A stretch of DNA of 64,000 nt, from NCBI RefSeq assembly GCF_001522545.3, contig NC_031783.1, forward strand, positions 7,589,433-7,653,432. Direction: 5' to 3'. Position 1 is the stretch's first letter. Each line of letters opens with the position of its first letter. The stretch comes from Parus major. Taxonomy: Eukaryota > Chordata > Aves > Passeriformes > Paridae. Of the stretch, positions 1 to 13,020 are shown piece by piece. The notes beneath the pieces are model-generated. The model had not been told where the DNA came from and ran no database searches. It was given only the letters and a program-made list of their open reading frames with translations. A program made the position numbers and the translations under genes.

Positions 1-1842
1 CCTGGGGAAAAAAAATCCAGTAGGGACTCATGGAAGGGGAATATCCTGGACAGTCAGGAGAAGTGTCAGGAGCAATAGGAATGTGTAGCACTCTGAGCAA
101 TGATGAGCAGAAATTTGGGGCACAAGAGGCAAACATCTGTTGCAGACTGTCCTGGAGACTTTTAAAATGGAAATTGCAAAATTTTAGGGTTGGGAAAAAA
201 AATCCTAAAATGCTTCAGAGGTTTCAGAATGTGTCTTCAAGTGAAAAACATATGAATTCAATCCACTTAGTGTATAATAAGAAGACTGAAAAGTTGATTA
301 AAAGAACATGAATTCTGCTAATGGTAACAAAGATCAGTTGACAGCTCTTTTTTTAATGGGATGGGAACTAACCCACACCAGATTCAGCTGTGCAAGTGAT
401 GGCCACGTGCTCTCCAGGTCAGCAGTACTTGTTGAGTGAATAAAATTGTCTTTACCAATCTCATGATATTCTGGTCTTTACCTGAAGTAGTAAATAGCAA
501 TCAGGTGTTGGTCTAATAGAAATATTTACCCAAGGTTAGCCAAGTCTGTTGATGCAGAATGTCTACAGTACCTGCTAGTCTGCTCTCTTTGTCCAGTTTG
601 GACTGGAATTTTCCTTTTTCAGCAGCTTAGATCCTCTGCAGCATTCAGAGATTAATTTTCATGCCCTCTCAGCCTCTGACCAGGTGTTACCTTGCTCCTC
701 TTGATTGAAATCCTGCTTGGGTTGACCTCAGTGCATCTCCCACCCTCTGTGGAGTTACCTGCTGTTTCAACATTTGAAGCTGTGTAACTTTGCTGGTCAG
801 TATTTCTATTCCTGTCTGCAGACTTTTAATTGCACCTTTGATTCCTCATCCTTCCCAGCTGGGTGCCTGGTCTCTGTGGCTCAGATCTGCACTCTTTTGC
901 CCTTGTGCTCCTCCAGCTCATCAGTTTGCTCCAGTTCAGTGGCCTCTGGGGGTGGCTTTGCTGAGCATCTACAGCAGAGGCCTTTGTTGTGATATCCAGG
1001 CATCTCCCTCTTGCCAGCCATGGAGTGTTTGGGTTAGAAGGTATTTTATAATAATGTTTTGTTTTTTTTTTTTTCTCCTAATAACCCTCTGATCTACCTG
1101 CTAGCATTTCTGTCCTGCTGCTCCTGTCTATGAATGCTGTGTGAGTCAATTCTTTTGTGCACATCTGTATCACAAAGCTTCTTGTCCATGCCAAACCTTT
1201 CAGGAGCTGCTGGTACCTACAAGAACACAAATCCCAGCTACACCTTTGTGCCACAGAGGCCACTGAGATTCCTTTTGCCTTTTACCAACAGAGTGCATGT
1301 TTTAATCCATCCTCTTCTGTAAACATTTTAGGCACTAAGCTTATTGCTGTATCCAGAACTCCTGGTTCTTCAGACTGATTTGACTGCAGCCTTGTCCTGC
1401 CTGGCTGTGAGTGTGAATGTGCTGTGTGCATCCTCAGGTGCATGACCTGAGTCAGTCTCCTGAAGCCTCAGTTCAGAAACTGATGTGTTTTACACTGTAG
1501 TAATGGATTGCTCCAATTCCCTTGTGTGCATGTATTAAAGCAGCCCTGAGCAGGGAGAAGTGGGCAGAGCTGGAAACTGCAGCACCAAACTTCTTCCCAA
1601 CTGGGACTGATTTGCAACTAGAATTAATAAACTCCTTTGCTCATTCTGATTTCAGTTTACTCCAGTAATGCCATAGATTGGATGGAAAGTCAACTGATAA
1701 TTAGCAAGTTTACTGACCACTGCAGCACGTTAAGTATTTGTAATTAATTGCAATACTGCTGCTGCCATGTACATTTTGGGAAAAACCCACGTGTTGCCCA
1801 TGTCACCAGGTAGATTGGATGACTTTGGTTTTGGTTTGGAGC

Positions 1843-1860
1843 TTTTTTTTTTTTTTTTTT
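1843..1860. repeat. Poly-T tract (18 T)
   Basis: This is an uninterrupted run of 18 T directly after a short TTTGG-rich stretch. No retroposed body is recognisable beside it on the minus strand, so it is called a simple homopolymer and not a poly-A tail. Confidence 0.9.
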
Positions 1861-4800
1861 ATCGGATCTGTGGTGCTTTGGCAGCACTTTCAACACTGGC
1901 AGGTAGGCTGAATCCTGAGTTATGAAGAAACTTTGGCTTAATGTCTTCAGTAAACATGAGCCCCAGGGATTTTTTTTGTTATGAAATCTAGATGACTTTC
2001 TGATAGCTTGTAATTGTAAAAATGTTTCAAATACATTTTTTTTAGTTTCAGAGAAGACTGTAACTGACTTGGAACTCCTACCAAACTCTGGCAGAACCTT
2101 GCTGGGAGGGAAAGCTCATTTCTATTTACAATGTGCAAAGCTGTGTGTTGTCTGACCTGAATTTAAAGAGAGAACTTTGGTCTTGCTCCCCTGTCTAAGA
2201 ATGCTTCTCTGTCTTTACTGGTTCACTAAAAAATACTGTCAATGCTGGAAAATAGGCTAAACTAAATGAAGAGCTACCAGTACTTAGGCTTAGCTTATTA
2301 TGGTGATTCTTTGTTTACTAATTGCCAATATTTCTACAAAACACTTGTAATGGGTATTTCTGTGGCCAGATTGAGAGACAGGATATGCTCAGGAGCCTAT
2401 CTGCTGAAATTATATAATAATAGCATTTATCAGCTTTTCTACAGGTTGGCAAAGCAACCAGAGCACAGCTACTGCAATGACACCAAGCTAAGATGCCCTG
2501 CAGAGATGCTGAAATGATCATTTTAGAGCAGCTTTCACTGCAGCCTTTTCCTTAGAGGTGACTGAAGGACAAAAGTGGAGACTGGCAGGAGGAGAGAGCA
2601 GCCTGAGCACCAAGCCATAAAGTGTCCTGAGAGATATTTGGAGGACTAAGATTTGAGGCTGTCACTGCAGGTTTCCTTTCCTACAGCTACTGCCCTGCAC
2701 CTATCACACAGCAGATAAAGAGCTGCTGGGGGCACAGGCTCTGTCCTGGCTCTGTGCAGGGCTTGATGTAAACCAAGCTGGCTTTACTGTCATGAAGACC
2801 TTCACCACTAAAGTTTCTGCATAATTAATAGCCCCCAAAAGTAAGAATCAGATTTTTCTTCTACCTACAGTTTTAAGTGTGTGCACTAAAAGAAATGCAG
2901 AAGTTTACTCTGAATTGAGGACACTTATTTCTGAATGTCTGCCCACAAGAATATTGTATCTGTGCATTTGTGTCCCATGTTTAATGTTAGGTTTTTATAG
3001 AAATAGGTGTTATAAATATTTTCAAGTAATCTCATTTTCTTGCTAGAGTAGGTAGGGTAAAATCTGCAAAGGGTATGTGGGAGAACACGGGCAAAAGCAT
3101 TTGCCAGGCTGCTGGGCTCATTTTCTGTTAGTTTGCTTCCTTTCATTTGATATGAAAGTGGTGTAAAGTGCAAAAGAATCAGATCCATTTAGGGAAACCA
3201 AACACATTCTTCATGTTGGTCCCTGGGACAAAGGAATCATTTTCTTTGAGCAGAGAGAAAACTCAAAAGTTCTGTCAAGTCCTACACTAAGAATTTCGAG
3301 CATTCTTGTTCAGCTATCCTACTTTTGCCTGGGAGCTGATTTTGGCTTCATGTGCTTGTAATTGAAATTTGATGTTGTTCATATTATAATATCGTTGGTA
3401 TGCAAAATGGCACACACTGACTGTTTGATTTGTAAATGGCTGCTTTAAAATGGATGATCTTGAATATTAATGAAGCAGGCTTTCAAACAAATTGCCATTT
3501 TCTTCTCCTTCTCCTGTCCCTTTTTTTTATGTAGGTACAAAGGGTTTGACAGTATGGAAATTATGAAAATAAGCAAATTCATTTCATCAAGTGCACCATT
3601 AATTATTCATTAACTATTTGAAAAGCAACATCTCAGCTCTGTGTGTGTTTATATATAGTGCCATTCACCATCTACTCCATATAATATTCTCTGTCTTGGT
3701 TTCAGTAGGTGTTCATTATTAATTTTTATCATAACTTAGTCAAAAGACTGTGGTTCCCTTCATCAGATGCTTTTGAACTGATGAGACCATTGCTGCTCCT
3801 GTTCTAACTACAGGGGCATCTCAAGTGATGTTATGTGCAGTGCAAGCCTTTTATCAAAGCAGGATACTACACATCTTCACAGCTACATTAAAGCTGCCTT
3901 CATACTTAAACTGAACATTCAGTTCATCCTGTGCACCCTGTTCTGTAGAGCAGATTTGTTTCATTCCACATTGATTTATATTTTCAGAAATCTGTATTCC
4001 AGCCCTGAAGATTAGAAACTGAATTGCAATGAACTTCTTCAAAAAGTCTGAATTCTGTCATGTAATGAAGTAAAAGAAAAATATGAAGTAGACCTTGTTT
4101 AAAAGCAAATTATGAAATAGTCATGAAGGTTATAATTTCATTACTAATAACAAGGCATAAAAATGAAAAAATCAGCACAGCAAATGGCTTTTAACTCCTG
4201 GATGGATTTCAGTAGACTGTCCTAGGCAGACCCAGTGTTGCTTTGACTGTAAATCCAAGTGTGAGATCTAAGGCTAAGATGTCATTCTGAGAACCTTTGT
4301 GAGCTGGTTGGCTTTACTTGGGGCACTGAAAGTGTTATGTACTTACAAGTGCATGTAAGACTTATGGAAGTGGATTTTCTGACTCTTGCTGGACTTTCAA
4401 CATTATTATTTTGACCTCATCTCACAGAATATAAGCTTCTGACCTGAGGATTCTGAGTGTCATGCAATTAGATGCAATTGAAAATAAGTAATGTCTGAAT
4501 AAGTGATGTTGAAAAATTATTATCAAACATCCAGTCAGATGATGAAATCATGCACTGTGCTAAGCAGGAGGAGGGGAGGCCATTATCAGCAAAAGTTGTG
4601 CAGCTTTCAAAGAGAACAGATGCCCAAAGACAAAGTTGATAATAAAACCAGAAGCATCCCAATCTATGTAATTTATTCACTTTACTAAGCTCTTGATCCA
4701 ATTTGCCATATGCTACGGGATATAAATTTCGAGTATATGTTCTGTTTTCTCTTATGCACTTATCATTACACAAAAATATGAAAAACTTCACCTGGAGAAT

Positions 4801-7800
4801 GTTAAGAATCTGGTGAGAGCAAGGACCTTCCAGAGATTCCTCCTTTGATTATAACATGGGTCACTAAGCCTGAGTTTGGCAGCTTGGGTTGGTGGGGCGT
4901 TGTAATTGTTAATTGTTAATAAATTGTGATGGTAACAACTCTCTTGACCCTGAGAGTAGCAAAGGGAAAAGGAGGCTGGGATCTGAACTGACAATTTGCC
5001 TTTCCTGGTGAAAGCTCTATGGGGAAGTCAGAGAAACAGGGTGAAATATTGGCTCCCACTGTTTTCCCTGGGCTTTCCTGCATGTGGAGGTGGGCAGTGG
5101 TTCTGGATCTGTGTGGCTGTGGTGGGAGCTGGCAGAGCTGATGCACCCGCTGAGCTATAGAGGGAAGTTTGTGGCCATAAATAAACATTCTTGACTAGGA
5201 AGTCTGGAATCACAGAAGCAGTAGGAGTTTTGGGTGGTATCCTGTTCTGTCAGCTGAGTTAGCCTGCACTTGTTAGACCTCTGCAAATCTGCTCTATGCT
5301 CTGCTTCACTGCCGGGGATGTTTCTCATCTGCAAATAAATATTTCTAGATTGTAATTCTCCAAATGCTAACTGGGGACAGCAGAATTACTTTGTGTTCCA
5401 TGTCCTGAAGAGACCTGCCTGTCACGGGTTTTTTGGAATATGGGAAAATCATGTAGGAATGGCAGGGAGCTAGAAGCTAATAGTGAAACTTATTTATTTT
5501 CAAAGAATAACAGAACACTCACTTAAAGTCAGACAATCTAGAGATGTGTTCAGAATGCATAATTCAGCAAACACTAAGGAATGAGACTTGAAATATGAAG
5601 AAACAAAGCCTGGAGTTAAGTTAAATATCCAATTAAGCTATCTGCTTGGCTGCAAAACATCATCCTGACAGACAATTTGTTCTGGGCAAGTCAAACATTT
5701 CAGCTATGAATTTATACAGGGCAATTAAAGAAACTAATCTATATTTGATGTGAAGAAGTGGTAAATTGGAAAGCTTTGGAATTAATATGGAAGTTTAGAC
5801 TGTGTGGACTTCCCTGCAGTCTTGCCACAGTGTGGGGAAGGAAGTACTGATTTTCTAGATGGCCCTGTAGTACCATTCTAGCAGGACAGTGCTACTGATT
5901 TCTGATTAATACTGGAGGTGCTGAGTGCCAGCTCAGTTTTAATAGCCAGACACAAAAGAAGCATGCACAAGGTTACAGATAATATGTGACATAGACTTGC
6001 AAATTGTAGGATTGCTTCTGGCTCTCAGATGTGCTGCTCAGTTGGTGGCTGGACCCTGGCTGGCACTGCTGAAATCACCAGCAGCATCTTCCCCCTGCAG
6101 CAGGGCCAGCAGTGTGGGGAAATTTGGATTTTTCCAACCCAAGGCTGATTATCTGTGGCTGGTCCAGGGCTGCTTCTGCCCAAATGAGAAGAGCAAAGGG
6201 AAAAATTAAAGGGAAAGATTGTGCTGAGGGGGCATCCCAGAGCTATCTGTGAACCTCCAGCTGCTTCTAAAGGAAAAAGAAACAATTGGAAGAATGAGAA
6301 ATGACAGTATCTGATTTTGTAGGACGAATTTCAAAAACCTGGAACTTATCAAATGTTCAGCCTGAATGCATGTTAGTGCTGTTGCATTTGCATGCTAAGT
6401 GTTACAGAATGCTCCTAACTTTCTCTTGAAAAAAATGTCTGTTATTAATTTTTATGAGATTACTGTTTATATGAGGACTCTATAGAACTGAGAGCCTATT
6501 GGTTCTTTCAAGTATTGTTCTTTTCTGCTTCATTTGTCTCCTCTTTCACTTAAGAAACTGCTCTTGATTCCTCAACTTCTAGTGAATAAAAATTTTGCAT
6601 AGATGGGAAATTCAGGGCATGGTCTCCCTGTCTAAGCTGTAAAATACATGGTACAGCATTATTCCTAGTACATAAATAACTGGGCTTCCTCTCTCTTCCC
6701 CCCCTGCCACTACTTTTGCTCCATGGGCTTTACTTTCACCAACCTGTTCCATTCCTTATCCCTGCAATGCCAGAAACACTGAGAACATTGAAAAGGCTGT
6801 GATATTTCTACAGATAATATTATCTTATTGTTCACTTGTGTTTCTGGAAGCAAACCTTCCACCCTGACTCCCTCTCCTCAAATATATCCTGATCCTAAAA
6901 ATGGATTTTAGCCTTTTGAGGTGTGGAGAACTGCATTTGTGCTGATAACTTGTCGATATGGCAAGTTTAAGTTTAATACAAGCTGGAATTGCTGTGCTCT
7001 ATGAAGGTCTTGAAAAGCAGAATTTATAATGGAAGTGGCAACTGACCAATAGGTAGAGAGGTTATTGAGGTATTGCTATAATAAATTATTCTGACTTTAT
7101 GAAACGGTGACATAAAGAAAGCCCATTTGGTTTTAGAGCATAATTATCCCACTATTCTACTCTCTAAATTTTGTTTTACTGCTTTCTCCTAAAATAAATT
7201 TTATTACATCCATAAGCATATCAAGCCATAAAGCAGTCTGTCCCACAGGCAAGTGTTTGCAGTTAGGGTGTGAGCTCTGTGTGTGTAAGACAAGACTTAT
7301 ATTATGTGACATGTGCAGGGACCATAAACTGCACCAGTGCCTGAAAACCTTAATGTACCACCATAATCACACTTCAAAAGTCTGTAGAGGTTTCCCCATT
7401 AAGCCATTGCTGAACAAGCACATTCAGTACACGGAGCATGGCTGGAAGACCTATTTCCTTAGAGTTTGGGAAAGGAAACAAATAACTGTGGTTTGTTTTT
7501 TTCTTTTTAGTTCATTGAATTAATGAACTAAATGGTTCTGTGAAGTTGCATCCACAGTTTCTTGAAATAGCATGTTTAATGTTTTATTCTGGACTGGCAG
7601 TGAACTGAAGACCTGAAGTCCTTTGGAACTACTCGTGGCATTCAAGTTGCTGGTGCTTATCCTTCCTGCAGCACCGCACAGGTTGGGGTCCCAGAGCTTC
7701 TGTTTCCACTGTCTCCTGCTCAGGTGGGGCTGTTCCCCTTGGGTTTGGAGGGGTCACACTGCTAAATCAAAGCAGATGCCAAACATCCAGACAGGCAGGT

Positions 7801-9088
7801 GGTCAGGGGGTGAACCTGGTGCTGTAAAGATGCAGATCTATGTTTTGTTGTAACTCGAAAATGGCATGTTGGCTGAGGAAATACTTTCGGTTCCTGTGCA
7901 CATTGCAGCAGAAATATTACCCATTTTTGAGAAAATTTATAGGTAGTGTAACTTGTTTAGTCAATATGAATCTTCATCTGGTTTCCTGATTTTTAGCTGT
8001 GTTTTTCTTTAATAGTTATGTTTTAAGAGCTGAAGGTGCCAGCAAGGGTTGAATCCCTATGGTGACTGGAGATGTGCCATTAGCAAACACTGCTTGTCAC
8101 TTCTTTCTGTTTATTAATTTCTGACTCATTGGAATAATCTCTCTGTGGGTAAGGATCATTTCAAAACAATAAAGATGGGCAATAATTTGCTTGGAAGACT
8201 TAGCCTAGTTATGTTCATGCAAGCAGGGAATACCAGATAAAGAATAATAAGACTGCTGTAACAAGATGCTGAAGTTCATGATTAGCTTGGCCACACAAGA
8301 GTTCTCAGGTGCACTCCCAGCCCAGCTCTGCCCTGGACAGCCTCTGCTTGCCATCAGGCCCCGAGTCCTGCACTCTTCATGTGCCTTTGTGCTCAGGATG
8401 ATTTTAATTATTGCTTTCCCCACTAGGCTCTGCCTGGGGAAAATATTAGTATTAAATGTTATTTTGCAGCAGGCACCTTCTCAGTCTGCCCAATTTTCTT
8501 TCTAAGGGGATAAGAGTGGTGTTAATCTCTGGTTCCTGCAGGGCTCCAGTCCCCAGATACTCCTCCCTTAGATCTCGTTTTCTATGGCATACTGGCTGCA
8601 TCTACCCGTGGATGCTCCATCATTAGCACCCCTCCCATGTGCTGCATGCCCTGAATTGTGGCTGTCAACTTGTTCTGCCTCTGCAATGGCTCCTCTGCAT
8701 CAGCCTGAGTGAAATACCTCACACCTATAGTGCTACCAGTGTGTGACCATTCATATTGATTAGACAAAATGATGAAGCAGATAGAAAAAAGGAAAGAGAT
8801 ATCAGTGATGCCAGCTGTCTCCTGGGTGTGATGGAACACACTTCAGATCTCTTCCCTCCCCCTGATCTCCAAAGTTATCAATTAAGGGACAAATCATAGG
8901 CAACTCCTTTACTGCACCATCTACAGAAATAACTTATACTTGTGAAAAATATTTATTTACTGTTCTGGTGATTATGAATTCATGTTGTGATGGATTCTAT
9001 GCACCTGAGAAGGAGTTGAAGTACACTGATATTAAGTGCATATTTAAAGCCACTATTAATAACAAGCAGTAAAATCTTTGTAACTCAC

Positions 9089-9107
9089 AAAAAAAAAAAA
9101 GAAAAAA
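9089..9107. repeat. Poly-A tract (12 A, then G and 6 A)
   Basis: Twelve A are followed by one G and six more A. I saw no AATAAA just upstream and no recognisable retroposed gene, so this is low-complexity sequence only. Confidence 0.85.
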
Positions 9108-11728
9108 GGAGAGGACTGAGGTGTTATGGAATATCTGTCACCTAAAGACAATAAACCCCCTTCCTTCTGTATTTTGTATCAATAGATTCTACCTGAAGTT
9201 AGTTTGCTTGAGTTAATTCCTGTGAGGTGGGAGAGAACTAACAGGCTGCATGTAGACCACCTCACAAGGCAAATACATTATTCATGGGGGGTTATTGACT
9301 TGTGTACTACATTGCATGTGCTCTGCCTTAAATCTGGAAAGGCATCATTTATCAGCTTGACATTTTCTAAACCTTACCAAGCACTCTAATCACTGGTTGC
9401 CTGCTCTCATTGGGCTTTAGCTGGGCATTTGACCTTGCCAGCATTCCTGCCTTTCTTTATCAGGAAGATTGTGTTTGAAAGGGGTAATCTGTAAAGGTAG
9501 CCTTTAATGATTAATGTCATGGAAAAAAAAAATAAGGGAAGGTTCCAGGGAATACGTTCAGCATTTTTCAATTAGAGAACTGGTAACATTTTAATTAAAT
9601 ATCAGAAAGTTGGTCGATTAGGTGTTATCCCTTTCAAAGATGTTAGGTTTCCCCTCCCTGCACTCCCTGCTTTCACAGGTTAATCTAGGGAAATTGGTCT
9701 TTCCTGGGAATTAAAGTGAATGCACCGCTGGCAACATTTTCACAAATTCAGTAGTGGTGAAAACAGTGAATTCCCAGCTTGGATCTGCCTTGTGCAGTTC
9801 AGGCAGGTGATGCAGCCTGCTCACCTGAGCACAGCTTTGGGAAACTGGAATGTGGGGGAGAGAGGCCAGAGACAGAGGGAACATCATCCTGCTGAAAACT
9901 CACCCCCTTCAAGTTATGCTGGCTCCCTCCTGCAGTAATCCTGGCTACTGGAAATGAGTGTGAGCTGGAATGCTTCCAGGAAAGATCCTTCACATCCTGC
10001 ATTGTGCCCTGTCTGGAAGGAAGCATTTTGTGTGAGGACCTCAAAATTTATCAGGATCCAGATGGAATTTGGGGAAGGAAGGTATAGTTACCCACCTTCC
10101 AGATTCTTATCTCCCCATCTTAGACAGCTTCATCCACTGTTTAAGGTGTGTTGTAATCTCTTAATTATTGTAAGAATTAATATGAGAATGAAATTACTTT
10201 GACTTTTAATTTTTTAATACATGCATTTGAACATATGAAGAAAGTTTCCTGCTAGGGCTGTCCTTTTCTCCCTTATGTTTCATGGTTTATCTTGAAACAG
10301 AAACATGTCTGATACACAATTGTAACTGAAGCACTGCTTGCTTTTTTTCCCTCCATTTGGTTACTTAAGAGGAAAAGTATGCCAAGATGATCTATTGTGG
10401 GCAGTTAAGTAAATCCAGCACCAATTTGTATTCTGCACTTTTATCAGTAGAACATTTCTCATGGCCTTATCAGGGCAATTTAAAAATATGCAGACTATTG
10501 TCAGGTTCCATGGAGAAGAACAAAAGGATGGCTGAATAATTCAAAGTGAAGCTCTAGTGGTGGGTCTGTCTCCAGCTCTGCCATTTTTCACCATGCTGTG
10601 TATAAATGACTGTCTGCTCAGCCCTAGTCTTAGATGTTGACCTTCCTGTACTGACAAAGAGATTCCTTACTCCTCTGACAGTAACCTTTTCAATGTGATC
10701 GCTTCTGTGCCATACAGTATTAATGGAGCCACAATGAATAATAAATGCTTTTCAACACAGCCTGCTTGTTTCAATTAGATCATTGGATTTCCCAGGAGTG
10801 GCTCCCATTTATTGTCAGGTGTGATGTAGATACTCCTGCTGGCGAGTACAGCCTGCTGTTGAAGAAGAAAAAGTAAATGGCTTTGCTTGAACATCAAAGG
10901 ACACTGTGCGACAGATAATAAAGATTTTTATGGATTGATGCTTGCCATGCAGATGTACCTTTGTATGGTGGAGTATGTGAAACAGAGCAGGGATTTTGGA
11001 CCAAATATATGTGGAATCTCCAGCTGAACAGTGCTAACCTTTGTGCAAGGTAGCTTGGACCTGAACCTCTAGCAAGTATTGAAGATGAATAAACACATAG
11101 TTGTATTTTTTTACTTTTTAGCACTGCCATGATCATTTCAGTAGATAGGAGTAATCTGATATTTGAAGTGGTCAGGAACTAAAAAGCATTCATAACACTT
11201 TTCCAGCTATAAAAAAAAAAGATTTTCTCAAAGTCTTTATATAAACCCCAAAAAGCTTCCACCCTTTTTTGACATATTTGAAAGAAGGAGGAAATGAGAA
11301 ACGTTTTGAGGTTAAAATAAAAAAAAATTGAACTAGCATGTAGACTCCAGATAATTTAGAGGACTGGAGATGCACTAATGGTGCTAAAGCTGTGAGGGAG
11401 GGTTATTGTTTCATTGCAGGGCTGGGTTCCCTTGGAGGAGCACATCCCACCAGGCATTTCCTCCAGGGCTTTGCAGAGATTTTGCGCTTCTGGGCAGCTC
11501 ACTGATCCCAGCACTCCTGCCTGCTGGTGGGGATTCAGCAGGGCTGCAGGTGCACAGAACCAAGCAACTCAGATTTAGCTGAAATGGTGGGGGAGGGACT
11601 GTGAAACGCTATCCAGCACCTCAGACTCCAAACTGATGTGGCTCCACACCAAAATAAGTGATGCCTGGGAGTATGGGTGCCTTTGCTGTCTGCAGAAGAG
11701 CATCCCTTGTGATGTTTCCATCAATAAA

Positions 11729-11808
11729 CATTGGGCAGAAGGGTGAAAACCTGTGCATCTCTTACCTACATTGGGCAGAAGGGTGAAAACCTGTGCATCT
11801 CTTACCTA
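11729..11808. repeat. Exact 40-bp tandem duplication (2 copies)
   Basis: A 40-base unit starting CATTGGGCAGAAGGGTG and ending CTCTTACCTA occurs twice head to tail (11729-11768 and 11769-11808) with no mismatch. Identity over the full unit implies either a very recent duplication or an assembly artefact. No reading frame or known repeat family is associated with it. Confidence 0.97.
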
Positions 11809-12540
11809 GCTTTAATTATGGTTTGACTTAGATTGAATTATTTATGCATTGCTATTAAACTATGATAAGGGAAAATTTTCTGTCTAGTTTAAGTAGCTGA
11901 ATGAGCTATGGCCATCTATGACTTTTTTTTTTAGCTGATTATAAAATCTGACAAACCTCTTAAGTGGGAATTTAAAATGAAGTCCCTGTGCTGATAGTTA
12001 AAGTTGTGTATTGTTAAAATCTCCTGCAGGATTCCTGTAGGCATTTCTCATAGGGTAATAAGCAGCCCTGATTCTCCTCCTGTGCGGCAGAACAAAAGCC
12101 CTGCTTTTATAGCTTCGTGCAGGGTTTTATGCTTGATAATAACATGAATTTGTTTCCATTGACAAATTATGTTAGAAGAAAAATCCTGTTTTCTGGTATA
12201 TCTTGCCTAAATACCTTGGCTGGCTGACTGCCCTGCAGGCTGCCTTGCAGGGCAAGAGAGTCTGCAAATAAACTAATCACAGTATTTTAGTGAATCTAAA
12301 ATGATTTCTTTTCTTTTTTTTTCCCCCCTCAAAAGTTTCTTGCAAAGGCAGTGTATTGTGGCTCTGTGTGGGGTTTGTTCAGCCTTTTCATGCTTCAGCC
12401 AGGGAATTGAATATTTTTTGTATACAGGAGGAAGAGCCATGGTGCTGAAGCAGAGGGCAATGACACAGGCTGGTGGCTGAGCTCCTCTCTTTATCTCCAC
12501 CCTTCCTGAAGCTTGATTCAACTGAGCAGCAGGTGTCCCA
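11809..12540. other. Unique noncoding sequence
   Basis: No gene, RNA or repeat is recognised. The stretch is AT-rich with short pyrimidine runs around 12303-12330. Reading frames here are short and overlapping. Confidence 0.65.
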
Positions 12541-13020
12541 GCTGAGGCAGTGTTACCTGTGTGGCACAGACTGCTGTGTGTGTCTGTACTGCTGGCACCA
12601 GCACGGCCTGCTCCTGGCCTGACACTGCTGTTAAAGGCAGAGAATTTCGCTGAGTTTTGTCAGTGCTCCTGGCAGTTGTTGCTGAGGAACCTCAGGACAT
12701 CCCTCACCGTACAGCTCGTCCGGAACACTGCCAGTGCTGGAAGAGGACGGGGCAGGCAGAGCTTCTCTCTGCACTCCATCTCCTCAGGGGCCTCAGCCGA
12801 AACTCTGAAACGCCTCCCTCCTCTTGGAAGCGCCAGGGCAAGCCTTGAGGGGAGTGGGGACAGTGGTGGAGGTGGTGTGGAGGGGCTGACACCCCCAGGC
12901 AGGGTCTGAGCAGAGCCCCCGGCCTTCCCCTCCTCACAGGGCTGGGCAGCCTCTGCCTCAGGAGCAGGCACGGCCTGGTTCAGAGCCCCGAGAGCCTCTG
13001 CTGCCACTTCCCCCAAGGCT
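12541..13020. other. GC-richer patch with overlapping open frames
   Basis: Base composition rises clearly above the flanks, and frames of 118-119 codons stay open on both strands, as expected when GC-rich DNA has few stop codons. CpG occurs about a dozen times by hand count, which is below what a true CpG island of this GC content would hold. The translated frames are proline, glycine and serine rich and match no family I know. The patch could be an old lncRNA exon or a decayed promoter, but I cannot support a gene. Confidence 0.5.

Larger units (their letters stand above)
1..11728. other. Unique noncoding sequence, no gene recognised
   Basis: I see no exon, RNA gene or recognisable mobile element here. 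Short frames occur on both strands, overlap each other, and none resembles a known protein. The stretch is moderately AT-rich with scattered homopolymers (T13 at 1062-1074, T18 at 1843-1860, A12 at 9089-9100). The part near 3390-3720 is AT-rich with several TAATTA-like homeodomain cores and could be an enhancer, but only alignment to other birds could show that. Confidence 0.7.

Noticed and set aside
9089..9107. Poly-A tail of a processed pseudogene
   Set aside because: No AATAAA just upstream and no recognisable coding relic before it.
12541..13020. CpG island promoter
   Set aside because: By hand count the CpG number is well under what the GC content predicts, so it does not meet the usual island criterion.
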